DNA of 58,498 nucleotides from Thermoanaerobaculia bacterium (GTDB taxonomy: Bacteria > Acidobacteriota > Thermoanaerobaculia > Multivoradales > JAHEKO01). Positions 1-10,545 of the stretch are shown here, piece after piece (within the stretch, counting starts at the first letter, position 1; each line of letters begins with the position of its first letter). The DNA lies in contig CAMYLC010000050.1 in assembly GCA_947259195.1 (NCBI GenBank), forward strand, positions 1-58,498, given 5' to 3'. The notes beneath the pieces were generated by a model. That model did no database searches. It saw only the letters and a program-made list of their open reading frames with translations, and was not told the DNA's origin. A program made the position numbers and the translations under genes.

Positions 1-128
1 CCCGGCCGCACCTCTGGCACCCCTCAGGTCTGGAAGAATCACACCCACAGCTGACCGGTTGTCTTTGGATGCGCCTTCCCTGCTATTGTTCGAGAAACCA
101 GTCCATTGAGAATAAGGAGGCTTGAAAG

Positions 129-341
129 ATGGCCAAGCTGTTCACGCGCAATGAAGGCACCGTGGATCGCGCCCTGAGGGTGATCTTTGGGTTGGTCCTC
201 ATTTCCCTAGTTTTCGTGGGACCAAAGACCGTGTGGGGCTGGATCGGGTTGATTCCGTTGATCACCGGTTTGACCGGCAGCTGCCTCGCCTACAACGTGT
301 TCGGCTGGGATACCCGCAGCATGAAAGACAAGTCCAAGTAG
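129..341 (+). CDS. DUF2892 (YgaP-type) inner-membrane protein
   Basis: A 70-aa protein with a short basic N-terminus (MAKLFTRNEG, then VDRALR) and two hydrophobic helices at about residues 18-32 and 36-58, ending in a charged tail. The pattern N-x-G-x-x-D-R at the start, followed by two helices, is typical of the DUF2892 / YgaP transmembrane family. Those proteins often sit beside or are fused to rhodanese domains, but no rhodanese is present here. The ATG is preceded by a strong Shine-Dalgarno AAGGAGG at 115-121, which fixes the start. The family has no established biochemical role by itself. The gene stands alone ahead of a tRNA. Confidence 0.85.
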   Translation: MAKLFTRNEGTVDRALRVIFGLVLISLVFVGPKTVWGWIGLIPLITGLTGSCLAYNVFGWDTRSMKDKSK

Positions 342-414
342 AGCTTGCGCAGATTGAGACGACGACTACACAGCTGCCGTGGATCCAAGTAAGCTCTTGG
401 GGCTCACCACTCGC

Positions 415-504
415 GGAGGGGTGGCTGAGTGGTCGAAAGCACCGGTCTTGAAAACCGGCGACCGTTCACGCGGTCCGTGGGTTCGAATCCCACCCCCTCC
501 GCCA
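415..504 (+). tRNA. tRNA-Ser (UGA anticodon)
   Basis: A full class II tRNA can be folded by eye. The acceptor stem GGAGGGG (415-421) pairs with CCCCTCC (494-500), then comes G and an encoded CCA (502-504). The D-arm is followed by an anticodon stem/loop around CTTGAAA (447-453) with anticodon TGA, which reads UCA serine codons. A long variable arm typical of tRNA-Ser lies at about 458-475. The T-loop GTTCGAATC is canonical. Short exact copies of its anticodon arm and variable/T arm recur downstream (2004-2020 and 5102-5117). Confidence 0.95.
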
Positions 505-594
505 ACCTTGCAGAGGACCCGGTACCGTAGGTTGAAATAGACGAGGCCGCTTGAGCTGCGGGCCGATTGGCACTCTACTCCTTACAAGACGCCC

Positions 595-1668
595 CTAGTT
601 CTCTCGACCCTTGATTCGAAGAGAGGCGCGGAGGGTCTTACGATAATGGCCTGCCAGGGCTCGGTCGTGAGCTCGCCGCTCGTGTTCGGTGGCACGGCGG
701 GTAGCGCTGGCCTGCTCCCGGACGAGACGGTGGAAACCAGCTAATCGATCGGCTTTGAGCTCGCCTTTCTGGACGGCATCCCGAACGGCGCAATCAGGCT
801 CTTCGACGTGACTGCAGTCCATGAAGCGGCACTGCTCAGAAAGAGCAGCAATCTCTGGGAAGACCTCCAGTACAGCCTCTTCACTCGCTAGCAGCCCTAC
901 CTCACGCAGACCAGGAGTATCGATGACCAGCCCACCACCGGGAAGCTGGAGGAGTTCGCGACGCGTTGTCACATGACGTCCCCGGTCATCGGACTCCCGA
1001 ACCGCCCCGGTGCGCAGGCGCTCTTCGCCTAGCAGGCGATTGATCAAGGTCGACTTACCCACTCCCGACGAACCCACAAGAACCACGGTTTGCCCTGGCT
1101 TGACCTCGTTCCTGAGCTCTGTCAATCCGTCACCAGTTACGGAGCTGACCGTGACTACATCCAAACCAGGAGTAGCCTTCCGGGCCTGCCGAATCGCTTC
1201 ATCGGGATCTTCGATCAGGTCCAGTTTGCTGAGCACCACGAGGGCCCGAACGCTACCGCTGCGGGCAAGCGTCAGAAAACGCTCGATGCGGCGCAAGCTG
1301 AAATCGCCGTCCAGACCCGTGACCACCATGACCAGGTCCACATTGGCTGCCAGAGGTTGAGCCACGCGAGCACCGCCTGTGATTCCCCTGGCCAGCAGAC
1401 TCCGTCGAGGTATCAGGGTCGCAAGGGTGCGCACCTCACCGGCATTCGTGATCATGGCCCAATCGCCCACCGCCGGCATGACTCCTGCCCGCTCCCCGAG
1501 CACCGAAACGGGGAAATGCCATGAAGCTGGAATGGCGCCCTCGTCGGTCAGCACCACAGCGCGCCCCCGATCCACTGTCGCCACCCGACCTGGTACACGC
1601 GTCGGACCGCCTGCTTCCGTGGCGTGATACTCCCAGACCGGATCCCAACCAAGATCTTCGAGGCGCAT
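595..1668 (-). CDS. rsgA: Ribosome small subunit-dependent GTPase RsgA
   Basis: Circularly permuted GTPase that helps late maturation of the 30S subunit in the cytoplasm. An N-terminal OB-fold region is followed by the permuted G motifs. The NKxD-like G4 is seen as LSKLDL, then the P-loop GSSGVGKSTL (G1), then DTPGL (G3). The C-terminal zinc knuckle has the Cys-x-Cys-His-Cys arrangement (CRFMDCSHVEEPDC). Length of about 357 aa is normal. The open frame extends to a TTG at 1686, but I prefer the ATG at 1668 because the product then begins MRLEDLGWDP, as RsgA proteins usually do. It is a single gene with no visible operon partner. Confidence 0.93.
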   Translation of the reverse strand: MRLEDLGWDPVWEYHATEAGGPTRVPGRVATVDRGRAVVLTDEGAIPASWHFPVSVLGERAGVMPAVGDWAMITNAGEVRTLATLIPRRSLLARGITGGARVAQPLAANVDLVMVVTGLDGDFSLRRIERFLTLARSGSVRALVVLSKLDLIEDPDEAIRQARKATPGLDVVTVSSVTGDGLTELRNEVKPGQTVVLVGSSGVGKSTLINRLLGEERLRTGAVRESDDRGRHVTTRRELLQLPGGGLVIDTPGLREVGLLASEEAVLEVFPEIAALSEQCRFMDCSHVEEPDCAVRDAVQKGELKADRLAGFHRLVREQASATRRATEHERRAHDRALAGHYRKTLRASLRIKGREN

Positions 1669-1797
1669 CCAGTCATGTTTCCCCAAGGACCACAGCGCGT
1701 CAAGTTACTGGTGGAGCAGAAGGCACTAGCTCTTCCGCTCGGGGCGAGTCCCCGGACTCTCGAGATGTGATCGAGAAGATCGCCCCGTTCTACAGCG

Positions 1798-1863
1798 CGT
1801 GGTCCACTCTCGGTCCCCTGGACCACAACTGACCACCACCCTCAGCATCGACCACAACAATCG
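1798..1863 (+). repeat. Dispersed intergenic repeat, family R2, copy 1
   Basis: The sequence runs from GGTCCACTCTCGGTCCCCTG through CTCAGCATCGACCACAACAA. Related copies are seen at about 2821-2875, 13965-14013 and 16591-16634, with partial copies near 6111-6148 and 19693-19733. All lie between genes, mostly just after a stop codon. The function is unknown. Confidence 0.65.
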
Positions 1864-1873
1864 TCAAACGGTG

Positions 1874-1943
1874 CCAGGCCTGCAAGATCCATATTGAAGA
1901 TTCTCAGGACCGACCTCTGCACGATGCCATCTTGCAGGCCTGG
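1874..1943. repeat. 15-nt perfect inverted repeat with 40-nt spacer
   Basis: CCAGGCCTGCAAGAT at 1874-1888 is the exact reverse complement of ATCTTGCAGGCCTGG at 1929-1943. The 40-nt interval codes for nothing recognisable. No target-site duplication is seen at the flanks, so it may be a hairpin or a very small element remnant. Confidence 0.7.
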
Positions 1944-2163
1944 TACCGAGCCCCGCCTCGTTGTCAGTTGCTGTGGAGTGTTGTCAGTTGTGGGGAGATC
2001 GGAGGTCTTGAAAACCGGCGTCGAGGCTTGAAAACACCAGTGTCCTAAACCGGCGCTTTCAGAGGGCGCTAGTGAGAGCGAGTGCAGATAGCGGAGCGCT
2101 GCCAGGAAGACGGTATGTCGTGCAAGAATCAGCCTTGCAGAGAATCGATCGAAAGAAGCGCGT

Positions 2164-2706
2164 ATGGCGCCAGCCCCGTCCGTACAAGAACTAGCGAGCC
2201 ACGCTGTCGCTCTGGTGTTCATCCTCGCTTTCGTCCTCTGTATCGCGGCCGACTCGGGGCAAGGTAGCGCGATACAGACCGAGACGGTCGAGGAGACCCT
2301 CACAACCATGCGAGCGAAAGGCACCTTCGAAGTCAAACTCACTCCGTTGGAGACCTACAATCAGGCGGCGGACGCGAAGATCGGCCGCATGTCGATCGAC
2401 AAGACGTTTGCAGGAGACCTCGTCGGCACCAGCCAAGGCGAGATGCTCTCGGGCGGCTCGCCGGCGGAAGGCTCGGCCGGTTACGTCGCAATCGAGAGGG
2501 TGACCGGCGCCCTTCAAAACCGGAGCGGCAGTTTCCTGCTACAACACTCCGGCACGATGACGCCGACGTCACAGAAGTCAACGATCACCGTGGTCCACGG
2601 CTCGGGTACCGGTGAGCTTGAGGGCATCGCTGGCACCATGTCGATCGAGATCGAGGACGGTAAGCGCTTCTACGAGTTCGATTACGCACTTCCAAGCAGC
2701 CCATAG
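2164..2706 (+). CDS. DUF3224 domain-containing protein
   Basis: The conserved core begins at MRAKGTFEVKL (residue 49) and continues with MSIDKTFAGDL and GTSQGEML, a region around GYVAIERVTGAL, and SGSFLLQHSGTM. This is the signature of the DUF3224 family, small beta-barrel proteins of about 130 aa with an allene-oxide-cyclase-barrel-like fold and unknown role. The frame is open from an ATG at 2164, which adds a hydrophobic stretch (residues 14-29) that could be a signal or anchor. The ATG at 2308, with GAGGAGA a few bases upstream, would give the family's normal length and may be the true start. No operon partner is visible. Confidence 0.82.
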   Translation: MAPAPSVQELASHAVALVFILAFVLCIAADSGQGSAIQTETVEETLTTMRAKGTFEVKLTPLETYNQAADAKIGRMSIDKTFAGDLVGTSQGEMLSGGSPAEGSAGYVAIERVTGALQNRSGSFLLQHSGTMTPTSQKSTITVVHGSGTGELEGIAGTMSIEIEDGKRFYEFDYALPSSP

Positions 2707-2774
2707 CTCTCTGTCGGCTCATCAAGCTGGGTTGCCGCCTCCTAGTCCACGGCGGCCAGGCTGGAGGACTCGAC

Positions 2775-2875
2775 GGGCGCCCGCAAGGGACGCCCCTACA
2801 TCAAGAGCCCACTCCATGCCTGCGGTCCCCTAGACCGCCACTCTCCGCCACTCTCAGCATCGACCACAGCATTCA
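2775..2875 (+). repeat. Intergenic repeats: R1-type GC hairpin and R2 copy 2
   Basis: The hairpin GGGCGCCCGCAAGGGACGCC (2775-2794) followed by CCTACA matches the core of the R1 repeats at 11681-11706 and 14097-14150. Soon after comes an R2 copy (about 2821-2875) with CTCAGCATCGACCACAGCA. The two families lie next to each other here, as they also do at 13965-14178. Confidence 0.65.
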
Positions 2876-2893
2876 TCGAGATGATGACCTGCA

Positions 2894-3601
2894 CTAGGTG
2901 AACACTCTTCTGAGTAGCTCCGTCACCCGGGCAGCAGGGTCGGTGCGGATCTTTCGCTCTTCTTCCGCCAGCATGAAGAAGAGGCCGTCGAGCCCCTTCT
3001 CCACCACGTATTGGTCGACATCGAAGGCGATGCTCTGGGCGAAGGGAACGGACTCGTAACGACCCACCAAAGCTTTGTATTGACGCGTTACGCCGACCGC
3101 GTCGGTCGCTTGTTCGACCACGGGCAGGAACGCTGCAGCGAGTCGATCGCCGGTAGTCGCTCTGAAGAAATCGGTCGCGGCGGTCTCCCCGCCGGTGAGG
3201 ATCGCGCGCGCATCGTCGAAGTTCATCTGCTTGATCGCCTCCCAGAAGATCTCCTTGGCATAGGGCGCCGCCGCCTCTGCGGCTCGGTTCATGCTCAGGA
3301 CGAACTCATCGATCCGATCGCCCTGGCCGATCACGCGCAGGCCCTTCTCGAGGGTCTGAAGCTTCTCGGGCATCAGGATCTTGATGGTTTCGTTCCTGAA
3401 GTAGCCGTCCGATTGCCCAGTCAGCCGGACGGCGTTGTCGGTCCCGATCTCCAGGGCCTCTTTCAGACCCGCGATCACGTCGGGTTCAGCCACGCTCTCG
3501 ATCTCTTCCAGCCCCAGTTTCTCCAGCCAATCGCCAAGCTGAGGGGAAGCGGCCGCGGCGCATAGCGAGAGCGAGAGTCCGAGGGTCACGACGCCTCTCA
3601 T
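2894..3601 (-). CDS. DUF4197 family exported protein
   Basis: A protein of about 235 aa with a signal peptide ([20 protein letters not shown]) and an all-helical mature part. [18 protein letters not shown] near the N-terminus, [15 protein letters not shown] after it, the central [17 protein letters not shown] and [11 protein letters not shown], and the tail ([17 protein letters not shown]) match DUF4197 proteins, which are periplasmic and of unknown function. The frame can be extended to a GTG at 3610, but the ATG at 3601 has GAGG at a good distance and gives a standard signal peptide. It starts about 10 nt after the stop of the upstream exported protein gene, so the two form an operon. Confidence 0.87.
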   Translation of the reverse strand: MRGVVTLGLSLSLCAAAASPQLGDWLEKLGLEEIESVAEPDVIAGLKEALEIGTDNAVRLTGQSDGYFRNETIKILMPEKLQTLEKGLRVIGQGDRIDEFVLSMNRAAEAAAPYAKEIFWEAIKQMNFDDARAILTGGETAATDFFRATTGDRLAAAFLPVVEQATDAVGVTRQYKALVGRYESVPFAQSIAFDVDQYVVEKGLDGLFFMLAEEERKIRTDPAARVTELLRRVFT

Positions 3602-3611
3602 GTTCTCCACC

Positions 3612-4406
3612 TCAGTCGATAGCCATGGTGCGAATCTCGAGCACGGGCTCGCCGGGTGTCACGCCAGGAGCCTCACGCCCGGCGATCACGAATGCGATCT
3701 CTCGAGCCGTTCCCTCGCCGAAGAACGATCCCTTCTTGAGCAGCACCTTGACTGCCACCCGTCCGGCGTCTTCGTCCAGAATGAGGGGCTGGAAATAGTA
3801 GACGTTCTCCGCTTCGGGGAGGCGGAGACCGACCGTCCCTGCCTCCGTCACGCTCAATCGCGCCGGCGAGTGCCCCGGCGCCGACACCTCGAGGGTTATG
3901 GTGCGATTGGCCAGGCGCAAGGCCAGCGGGTCCGCGTTGTCCTCGGTCCGCAAGCGAAAGAAGACGTCTCGTAGAATCCAGTGTAGGTACGTCTTGAGGT
4001 CGTCCTCCGAGCTGAAGTCCCTTGCACCAAAACTGAAGCAGCCCGACCGTTGCCCGACCTTGAGACTTCGATCCACCATTCCCCAGATCGGTAGGGACCC
4101 CGAATGGGTGCTCTCGGTCCGGAGCTCCTGAGTGGCCAGACCGGCAAGCTCGAACCGCAGTCGGCTGCCTTCGACCGAACCGGCCCGCTGCCCGCCGGGA
4201 AACGGTTTCGTTGCGACCAAGACCGTGCCGTTGCCGGGCACCAGGAAGGCGATGAATGTGCCCTCAGCGCCGGGGCATTGCCAATCACCTTCCCCACTTT
4301 GAACGTTGGTGACGGCAATCGACTCGAGCGGCGATCCGATAACCGGCAATGCCAACAGGACCAAGCTGAGATAGGCAAGGCTCGCCAGAGCGTTGCAGTA
4401 ACGCAT
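3612..4406 (-). CDS. Exported protein of unknown function
   Basis: A 264-aa protein beginning with a signal peptide (about residues 1-24, hydrophobic core LASLAYLSLVLLALPVIG). The mature part is rich in beta-type segments, has two cysteines (QCPGAEG and GCFSFG) and no motif that I recognise. It precedes the DUF4197 gene with almost no gap, so both are probably made together and act in the periplasm or outer membrane. The divergent region upstream (4407-4574) separates it from the fmdB-like gene, which lies on the same strand. Confidence 0.7.
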   Translation of the reverse strand: MRYCNALASLAYLSLVLLALPVIGSPLESIAVTNVQSGEGDWQCPGAEGTFIAFLVPGNGTVLVATKPFPGGQRAGSVEGSRLRFELAGLATQELRTESTHSGSLPIWGMVDRSLKVGQRSGCFSFGARDFSSEDDLKTYLHWILRDVFFRLRTEDNADPLALRLANRTITLEVSAPGHSPARLSVTEAGTVGLRLPEAENVYYFQPLILDEDAGRVAVKVLLKKGSFFGEGTAREIAFVIAGREAPGVTPGEPVLEIRTMAID

Positions 4407-4574
4407 GACAGATCCTCCCTGTATGGTCCCAGTCTACGGAGCCGTCACTGCGCTCTGCTGTGGCCCAGTCCACTCAGAGTCGCGAGCCCATGCTGCCCGA
4501 GATCAAGTTGACAGTACCCTCCCGGCCGTCAGTCGGGGGAGTAGATCGGATGAGGAGCCGAGCCGAGTCTCAGC

Positions 4575-4739
4575 TCAGCTCTTTTTCGAGGTCACCGCGA
4601 ACACCGGACTCCAGCGCCGCTCCACCCGCTTGCTCTTGCATTCGGGGCAGCGCGCTTTCGCCGGGTCGTGCTCGCTTACTGTCTCGATTCGCTCGAAGAA
4701 CTCGCCACACTTCTTGCACTTGTACTCATACACTGGCAT
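4575..4739 (-). CDS. FmdB-family zinc ribbon protein
   Basis: A 54-aa protein starting MPVYEYKCKKCGEFFE, with a second pair CPECKS about 25 residues later. The two CxxC pairs make a small zinc ribbon of the FmdB (putative regulatory protein) family. The ATG at 4739 is preceded by AAGGAG, and the family always begins MPxYxYxC, so the longer open frame upstream (to 4817) is rejected. The function is not established; the family was named from a formamidase regulator. Confidence 0.92.
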   Translation of the reverse strand: MPVYEYKCKKCGEFFERIETVSEHDPAKARCPECKSKRVERRWSPVFAVTSKKS

Positions 4740-5198
4740 TTCACCCGCTCCTTGGCGACGACGTGGATCTGGAGGGGTCCGCGTCGATCTCGAGGCCCCT
4801 CCTAATCTGAACCCCAAGAATACCTCGTTCGCGCCGGGAGGCTGCGCCCGGGCGATGGAAACAGCGGCTCGGGCTCTTGGGCGGAAGGCTTGATGCTACG
4901 GCGGATCGCCCTGGCGGTGGCGAAGTCGACGATGAGGGCGAGAACCCCCATCTCGGCACCACGGAAGCGGCTGGCGAATATCGAGGTGGCCACCACCTTC
5001 GCGGCGGCGTGGCGGCTGGCCACTTCCATGGCGTCAATGAACGCAGCCTGATCGGCCTTGGCGCCGCGGATGCTCGGTTCGTCCGCTGCGGGGCGATCGG
5101 ACACGCGGTCCGTGGGTGGTCCATTGGCTGTTTGCCAGGCTAGGTATTCTCGGCCGGCCGGAGTTCCTCTCAAGTGATTGCATCTGGGGTGCCTGTAC
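4740..5198. other. Region without a clear gene; possible coding remnant and tRNA-Ser-like fragment
   Basis: A - strand open frame crosses this region (4802-5281). Its central part (roughly 4870-5080) has protein-like composition, for example AFIDAMEVASRHAAAKVV and GVLALIVDFATARAI. It has no recognisable family, no good start, and overlaps the tail of the neighbouring gene. It may be a remnant. A 16-nt exact match to the variable/T arm of tRNA-Ser lies at 5102-5117. Confidence 0.4.
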
Positions 5199-5939
5199 CT
5201 ATCCAGAGAACTTCTCGACGCAGCCTGAACCTGTGATGCTGCTTTCGATGATCGGACTGCCGATGCAGTAGACGCAACCACTTCCTACGATCTGGACTTC
5301 GAGGTGATTACTGACTCGCACAATAGCCGAGCTGTCTCCAGTGATCTCCACACAGGCCCGAGAGCTCGACAGACCATTGCCCTTGTAGTCGCCAACTCCC
5401 GTAATTCGAACTTCTTGCTCCGTCACGCTTCCCGTGAATTGGACGTCACCAATGCCGCTCATGCGGAGATCCTACGCTTGAGCGTCGAGGTCAGTGAAGA
5501 GCACCCCACCCACGCCGCTGAAGTCGAGATCCAGCCTGTTCGTGGAAAGGCCGTCGCACTCGATCCTGCCGACGCCCTTCAGTTCGGCGCCCGTCTGGTC
5601 GTCGACAGTCAGGAGATACTCTATGGACTGGGTTGGCTGAATGTCGACACCAGGTTCCGTGCGGATTTCGAGGTCGTCACCGACGACTACTGTTTGAATG
5701 TACTGAAGGAGGTTGTCTTCGGCGCGAACAACCAGGGACTGGGGACCGGTTTGCTCGATGATCAGCTTGCCTTCTCCAGAATGATCGACGGACGAGAACC
5801 CGCTCACCGATCGGGAGTCCTCTACCACGTTGCCGGAACCGAGGATGTCACCGGGATCCACGGGTCCAATTGGGCCCGTGGAGCTGCTGCTGCCCCCGCA
5901 GGCAAGAAAAGGGGTAACCGCCAACAGTAGTAGCAGCAT
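5199..5939 (-). pseudogene. DUF2807 (head GIN domain) lipoprotein gene interrupted by an in-frame TAG
   Basis: Two open frames, 5472-5939 and 5199-5462, are in the same frame and separated only by a TAG codon (5472-5474) and three sense codons. Joined, they give one DUF2807 protein. It has a hydrophobic leader with a lipobox-like FLAC followed by GGSSSS, then GSGNVVEDSRSVSGFSSVD and the repeated beta-helix turns (SGVGGVLFTDLDAQA, stop, DLRMSGIGDVQFTG, ITGVGDYKG, ITGDSSAIVRV, IVGSGCV). Family members run through this point without a break and usually carry a hydrophobic residue there, so TAG may derive from TTG (Leu). The second half cannot fold alone. The leader may begin upstream of the ATG at 5939 (KHKLAFLLLF is in frame). 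This is a nonsense mutation, programmed readthrough, or a sequence error. Confidence 0.8.
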
Positions 5940-6259
5940 GAACAGAAGGAGAAACGCGAGCTTGTGCTTCAGGGACAGGCCTTGTCGAGGCTCTGTACCA
6001 GTCTACTCTTCGTTGGCCTCCCGATCACGCTTCGAGGCGCTCCCCTCCTTCCTTGATCCGCCCCAGAAGTTTCCAACGGACTCTAGCGCCCTTGGTCGAC
6101 TCCCGACTTCCTAGACCACAACCGGCCACAACCATCGGCCTTTCCCGCGAAACCCCTTCGATTCGTTGTCCGCCGATGTGAATTGGAGGATGCAGGGAGG
6201 GGTGGAGTGCTCGGAACGTCTCGGTATGGTCTTCTGGGGATACTCGAAGTATGAAGTGT
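5940..6259. other. Non-coding interval with a partial R2/R1 repeat
   Basis: No gene is seen. About 6111-6175 resembles the repeat region at 13965-14050: TAGACCACAACCGGCCACAAC is followed by CCCTTCGATTCGTTGTC, comparable with CCCCGTCGTTTCGTTGTC. The rest carries no feature that I can support. Confidence 0.45.
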
Positions 6260-6288
6260 TTGACATAAGGTAAGGTGGAGTGTACTCT
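6260..6288 (+). promoter_or_regulatory. Putative sigma70-type promoter for the HTH/membrane gene pair
   Basis: TTGACA at 6260-6265 and TACTCT at 6283-6288 are separated by 17 nt, about 40 nt before the ATG at 6330. The -35 box is perfect; the -10 box is weak. The AT-rich surroundings contrast with the rest of the window. Confidence 0.45.
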
Positions 6289-6329
6289 ATGTAAGAAATA
6301 CTTTACTCTTGATATCGAGGACACTATGG

Positions 6330-6566
6330 ATGGGAAAGGTAATTTCGAATCGAATTCGCTGGCTTCGCTTCGAAAACGGTGAGATGACGCAACGGGAGTT
6401 GGCGAGTCGCTCGGGCTGCACTCGGCAGACGATCAACGCGATCGAAGCGGCAAAGTACGGACCTTCACTGGAGCTCGCATTCAAGATCGCCGGAGTTTTC
6501 GGTGTCGGCGTGGAGGATGTCTTTCAGTACGAAGTCGTCACAGAGAAAAAAGCGGAATCTGGCTAG
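6330..6566 (+). CDS. Xre-family HTH transcriptional regulator (YozG-like)
   Basis: A 78-aa protein that is almost only a helix-turn-helix. NRIRWLRFENGEMTQRELA is followed by SGCTRQTINAIEAAKYGPSL and LAFKIAGVFGVGVEDVF, the layout of small Cro/C1-type regulators (YozG type). The frame is open from a TTG at 6309, but the ATG at 6330 has GAGG 9 nt upstream and starts the normal family N-terminus. The next gene, a membrane protein, starts 42 nt after its stop, as in many such regulator/membrane-protein pairs. It probably represses its own operon. Confidence 0.88.
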   Translation: MGKVISNRIRWLRFENGEMTQRELASRSGCTRQTINAIEAAKYGPSLELAFKIAGVFGVGVEDVFQYEVVTEKKAESG

Positions 6567-6608
6567 AGATCCCATTGCTTTGCTGTTGCATTCAACCAGG
6601 AGAATCGG

Positions 6609-7067
6609 ATGAACGAGATCAGAGTCAAACGGATGCTTCTCGCTGGTCTGGCCATGTTTCTCATGTGGGCCGCGGTCGAGTTTCTTGTTGAACTGGTGGT
6701 TGCTCCGATCCTGCTTGCGCAGACCTCGCTCGAGATGTGGTACCCGACGATCGACCTGAGTGATTGGAGTGCTTTGAACATTGTCATCAACAACGCCATC
6801 GGTCTTTTGAGCTGCACGATTCTGATCTGGCTCTATGCCTCGTTGCGCCCCATGTACGGTGTTGGGACGAGGACGGCGCTCATCACCAGCGCGTTCGGCG
6901 TCAGCTTGTTGTTCTCATTGTTCCTCAGTTTCATCAACCTGGGACTGATCCCTGCCCGGATCGGCCTGATCGAGGCCGTGTTCGTCACCATCGAGTTTCC
7001 GATCGCGATGATCGTGGGTGCGGGCGTGTATGAAGGCGCTGTGAAATGGGGTCGGGAAACCGCGTGA
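6609..7067 (+). CDS. Four-helix membrane protein of unknown function
   Basis: A 152-aa protein with hydrophobic segments at about residues 9-37, 57-77, 87-111 and 117-143, separated by short loops (a DLSDW stretch, LRPMYGVGTRT). No catalytic motif is visible. The start ATG follows CAGGAGAATCGG, a good ribosome site. It sits 42 nt after the Xre-type regulator and is very likely co-transcribed with it. It could be a small stress or envelope protein under that regulator; no function can be assigned. Confidence 0.75.
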   Translation: MNEIRVKRMLLAGLAMFLMWAAVEFLVELVVAPILLAQTSLEMWYPTIDLSDWSALNIVINNAIGLLSCTILIWLYASLRPMYGVGTRTALITSAFGVSLLFSLFLSFINLGLIPARIGLIEAVFVTIEFPIAMIVGAGVYEGAVKWGRETA

Positions 7068-7238
7068 AGAGGAGCTCGCCATCCAGATACTACCTACCAC
7101 CCGAGAACCCACCCCTTACTCTCCGCCACAAGAGAACCGAAGTGGCCGGCCGCTTCTTGTTTCGGGACCCCCCTCACACAGCGCGTGGCCGTCGGATCTT
7201 GATCGAAAAGCCCTCGACGGAAGAGCTATCCGTTGAGA

Positions 7239-9776
<2,538 letters not shown>

Positions 9777-10544
9777 TCAGATGTAGAGGCGATCCTTGTC
9801 GATCTCATCGCGCAAGAGGCGAAGCTCTTCGGCGCTGGGCTCCGCGTTGCGGCCGATCTCTTCGGGCAGGATGAGCTCGAAGCCGGTGGCGGCTTGTGCC
9901 TGCTCGGGCTCGACTCCCGGATTGAGCGCCAGCAGGCGCATCCGCTTGCTCTTCTCTTCGAAGTCGAGGGTGCAGAGATCGGTGACGACTCGGAAGGGAC
10001 CGGTGTCAGCCGGTAGGCCGGCGCGTTCCCGCGCTCCGGGCCCGTCGAGATAGCCGGGAGTGGTGAGAAAATCGACCGCGGAGACAAAAGTCCGGGGCGA
10101 CTGCCGCATGATGACGATGGTGCGCCAGCAGGCGGAGCCGACATCGTTGCCGCCTCCCGATCCCGGCAGCCGCACCTTCGGCGACGGCTGCTCGCCGATT
10201 ACCGTGCTGTTGAGGTTGCCGTAGGTGTCGATCTGAGCGCCACCGAGAAACCCATACTCGATGAAGCCGCGTTGCGCAGCCTCCATGGCGGTGCAAATGC
10301 CGGCGGCGTGGAGGCCCTTGTTATAGGTGCGCATGTCCCCCACCGCCAGAGGCAGCTTCTCCAGGATCGCTCCGGTGCCCCCGAACTCGAAGACCGGCGT
10401 CAGGTTCTTGGCGTGCATCCTCTGCGCCAGCGATGCCGCCAGCATGGGAATGCCGGTGCCGATGAACGCAGTCGCACTGTCGGCCATGGTGCGGCTGGCC
10501 AGGCAGATCATCAACTCGGTGCTGCTGTAGCGTTCGTCTGCCAT
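9777..10544 (-). CDS. CoA-transferase beta subunit (GctB/IpdB-like)
   Basis: The 255-aa small subunit of a class I CoA-transferase heterodimer. FEFGGTG contains E53, at the position of the catalytic glutamate that forms the glutamyl-CoA thioester in glutaconate CoA-transferase beta. FLGGAQIDTYGNLNST and LPGSGGGNDVGSACWRT are typical of the GctB / IpdB branch. IpdAB proteins of the same fold act as hydrolases that open the last steroid ring, so the substrate cannot be fixed from sequence. It starts one base after the stop of the alpha-subunit gene, so it is translationally coupled and makes a 1:1 complex. Confidence 0.88.
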   Translation of the reverse strand: MADERYSSTELMICLASRTMADSATAFIGTGIPMLAASLAQRMHAKNLTPVFEFGGTGAILEKLPLAVGDMRTYNKGLHAAGICTAMEAAQRGFIEYGFLGGAQIDTYGNLNSTVIGEQPSPKVRLPGSGGGNDVGSACWRTIVIMRQSPRTFVSAVDFLTTPGYLDGPGARERAGLPADTGPFRVVTDLCTLDFEEKSKRMRLLALNPGVEPEQAQAATGFELILPEEIGRNAEPSAEELRLLRDEIDKDRLYI

Positions 10545-10545
10545 C

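Larger units (their letters stand above)
1687..2163. other. Intergenic region with repeats, an inverted repeat and a tRNA-Ser-like fragment
   Basis: No convincing gene is seen here. The region holds a repeat copy of the CTCAGCATCGACCACAAC family (about 1798-1863) and a perfect 15-nt inverted repeat (1874-1888 against 1929-1943). It also has two near-tandem GTTGTCAGTTG motifs (about 1958-1993) that resemble the start of another repeat family at 11629 and 14045. A 17-nt exact copy of the tRNA-Ser anticodon arm lies at 2004-2020. A - strand open frame (1842-2342) exists but crosses these repeats and has no family resemblance. Confidence 0.6.

Noticed and set aside
2004..2020. Possible second tRNA gene
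   Set aside because: Only the anticodon arm is present; no acceptor or T arm surrounds it.
1842..2342. 166-codon - frame across the repeat region
   Set aside because: It runs through two repeat copies and into the DUF3224 gene on the opposite strand, with no family signal.
5304..5930. 208-codon + frame opposite the DUF2807 gene
   Set aside because: It is antisense to a clear beta-helix protein, so it is a shadow.
6330..7067. HTH/membrane pair as a toxin-antitoxin system
   Set aside because: The membrane protein has four long helices and 152 residues, unlike small membrane toxins; regulator/membrane pairs of this sort are common.
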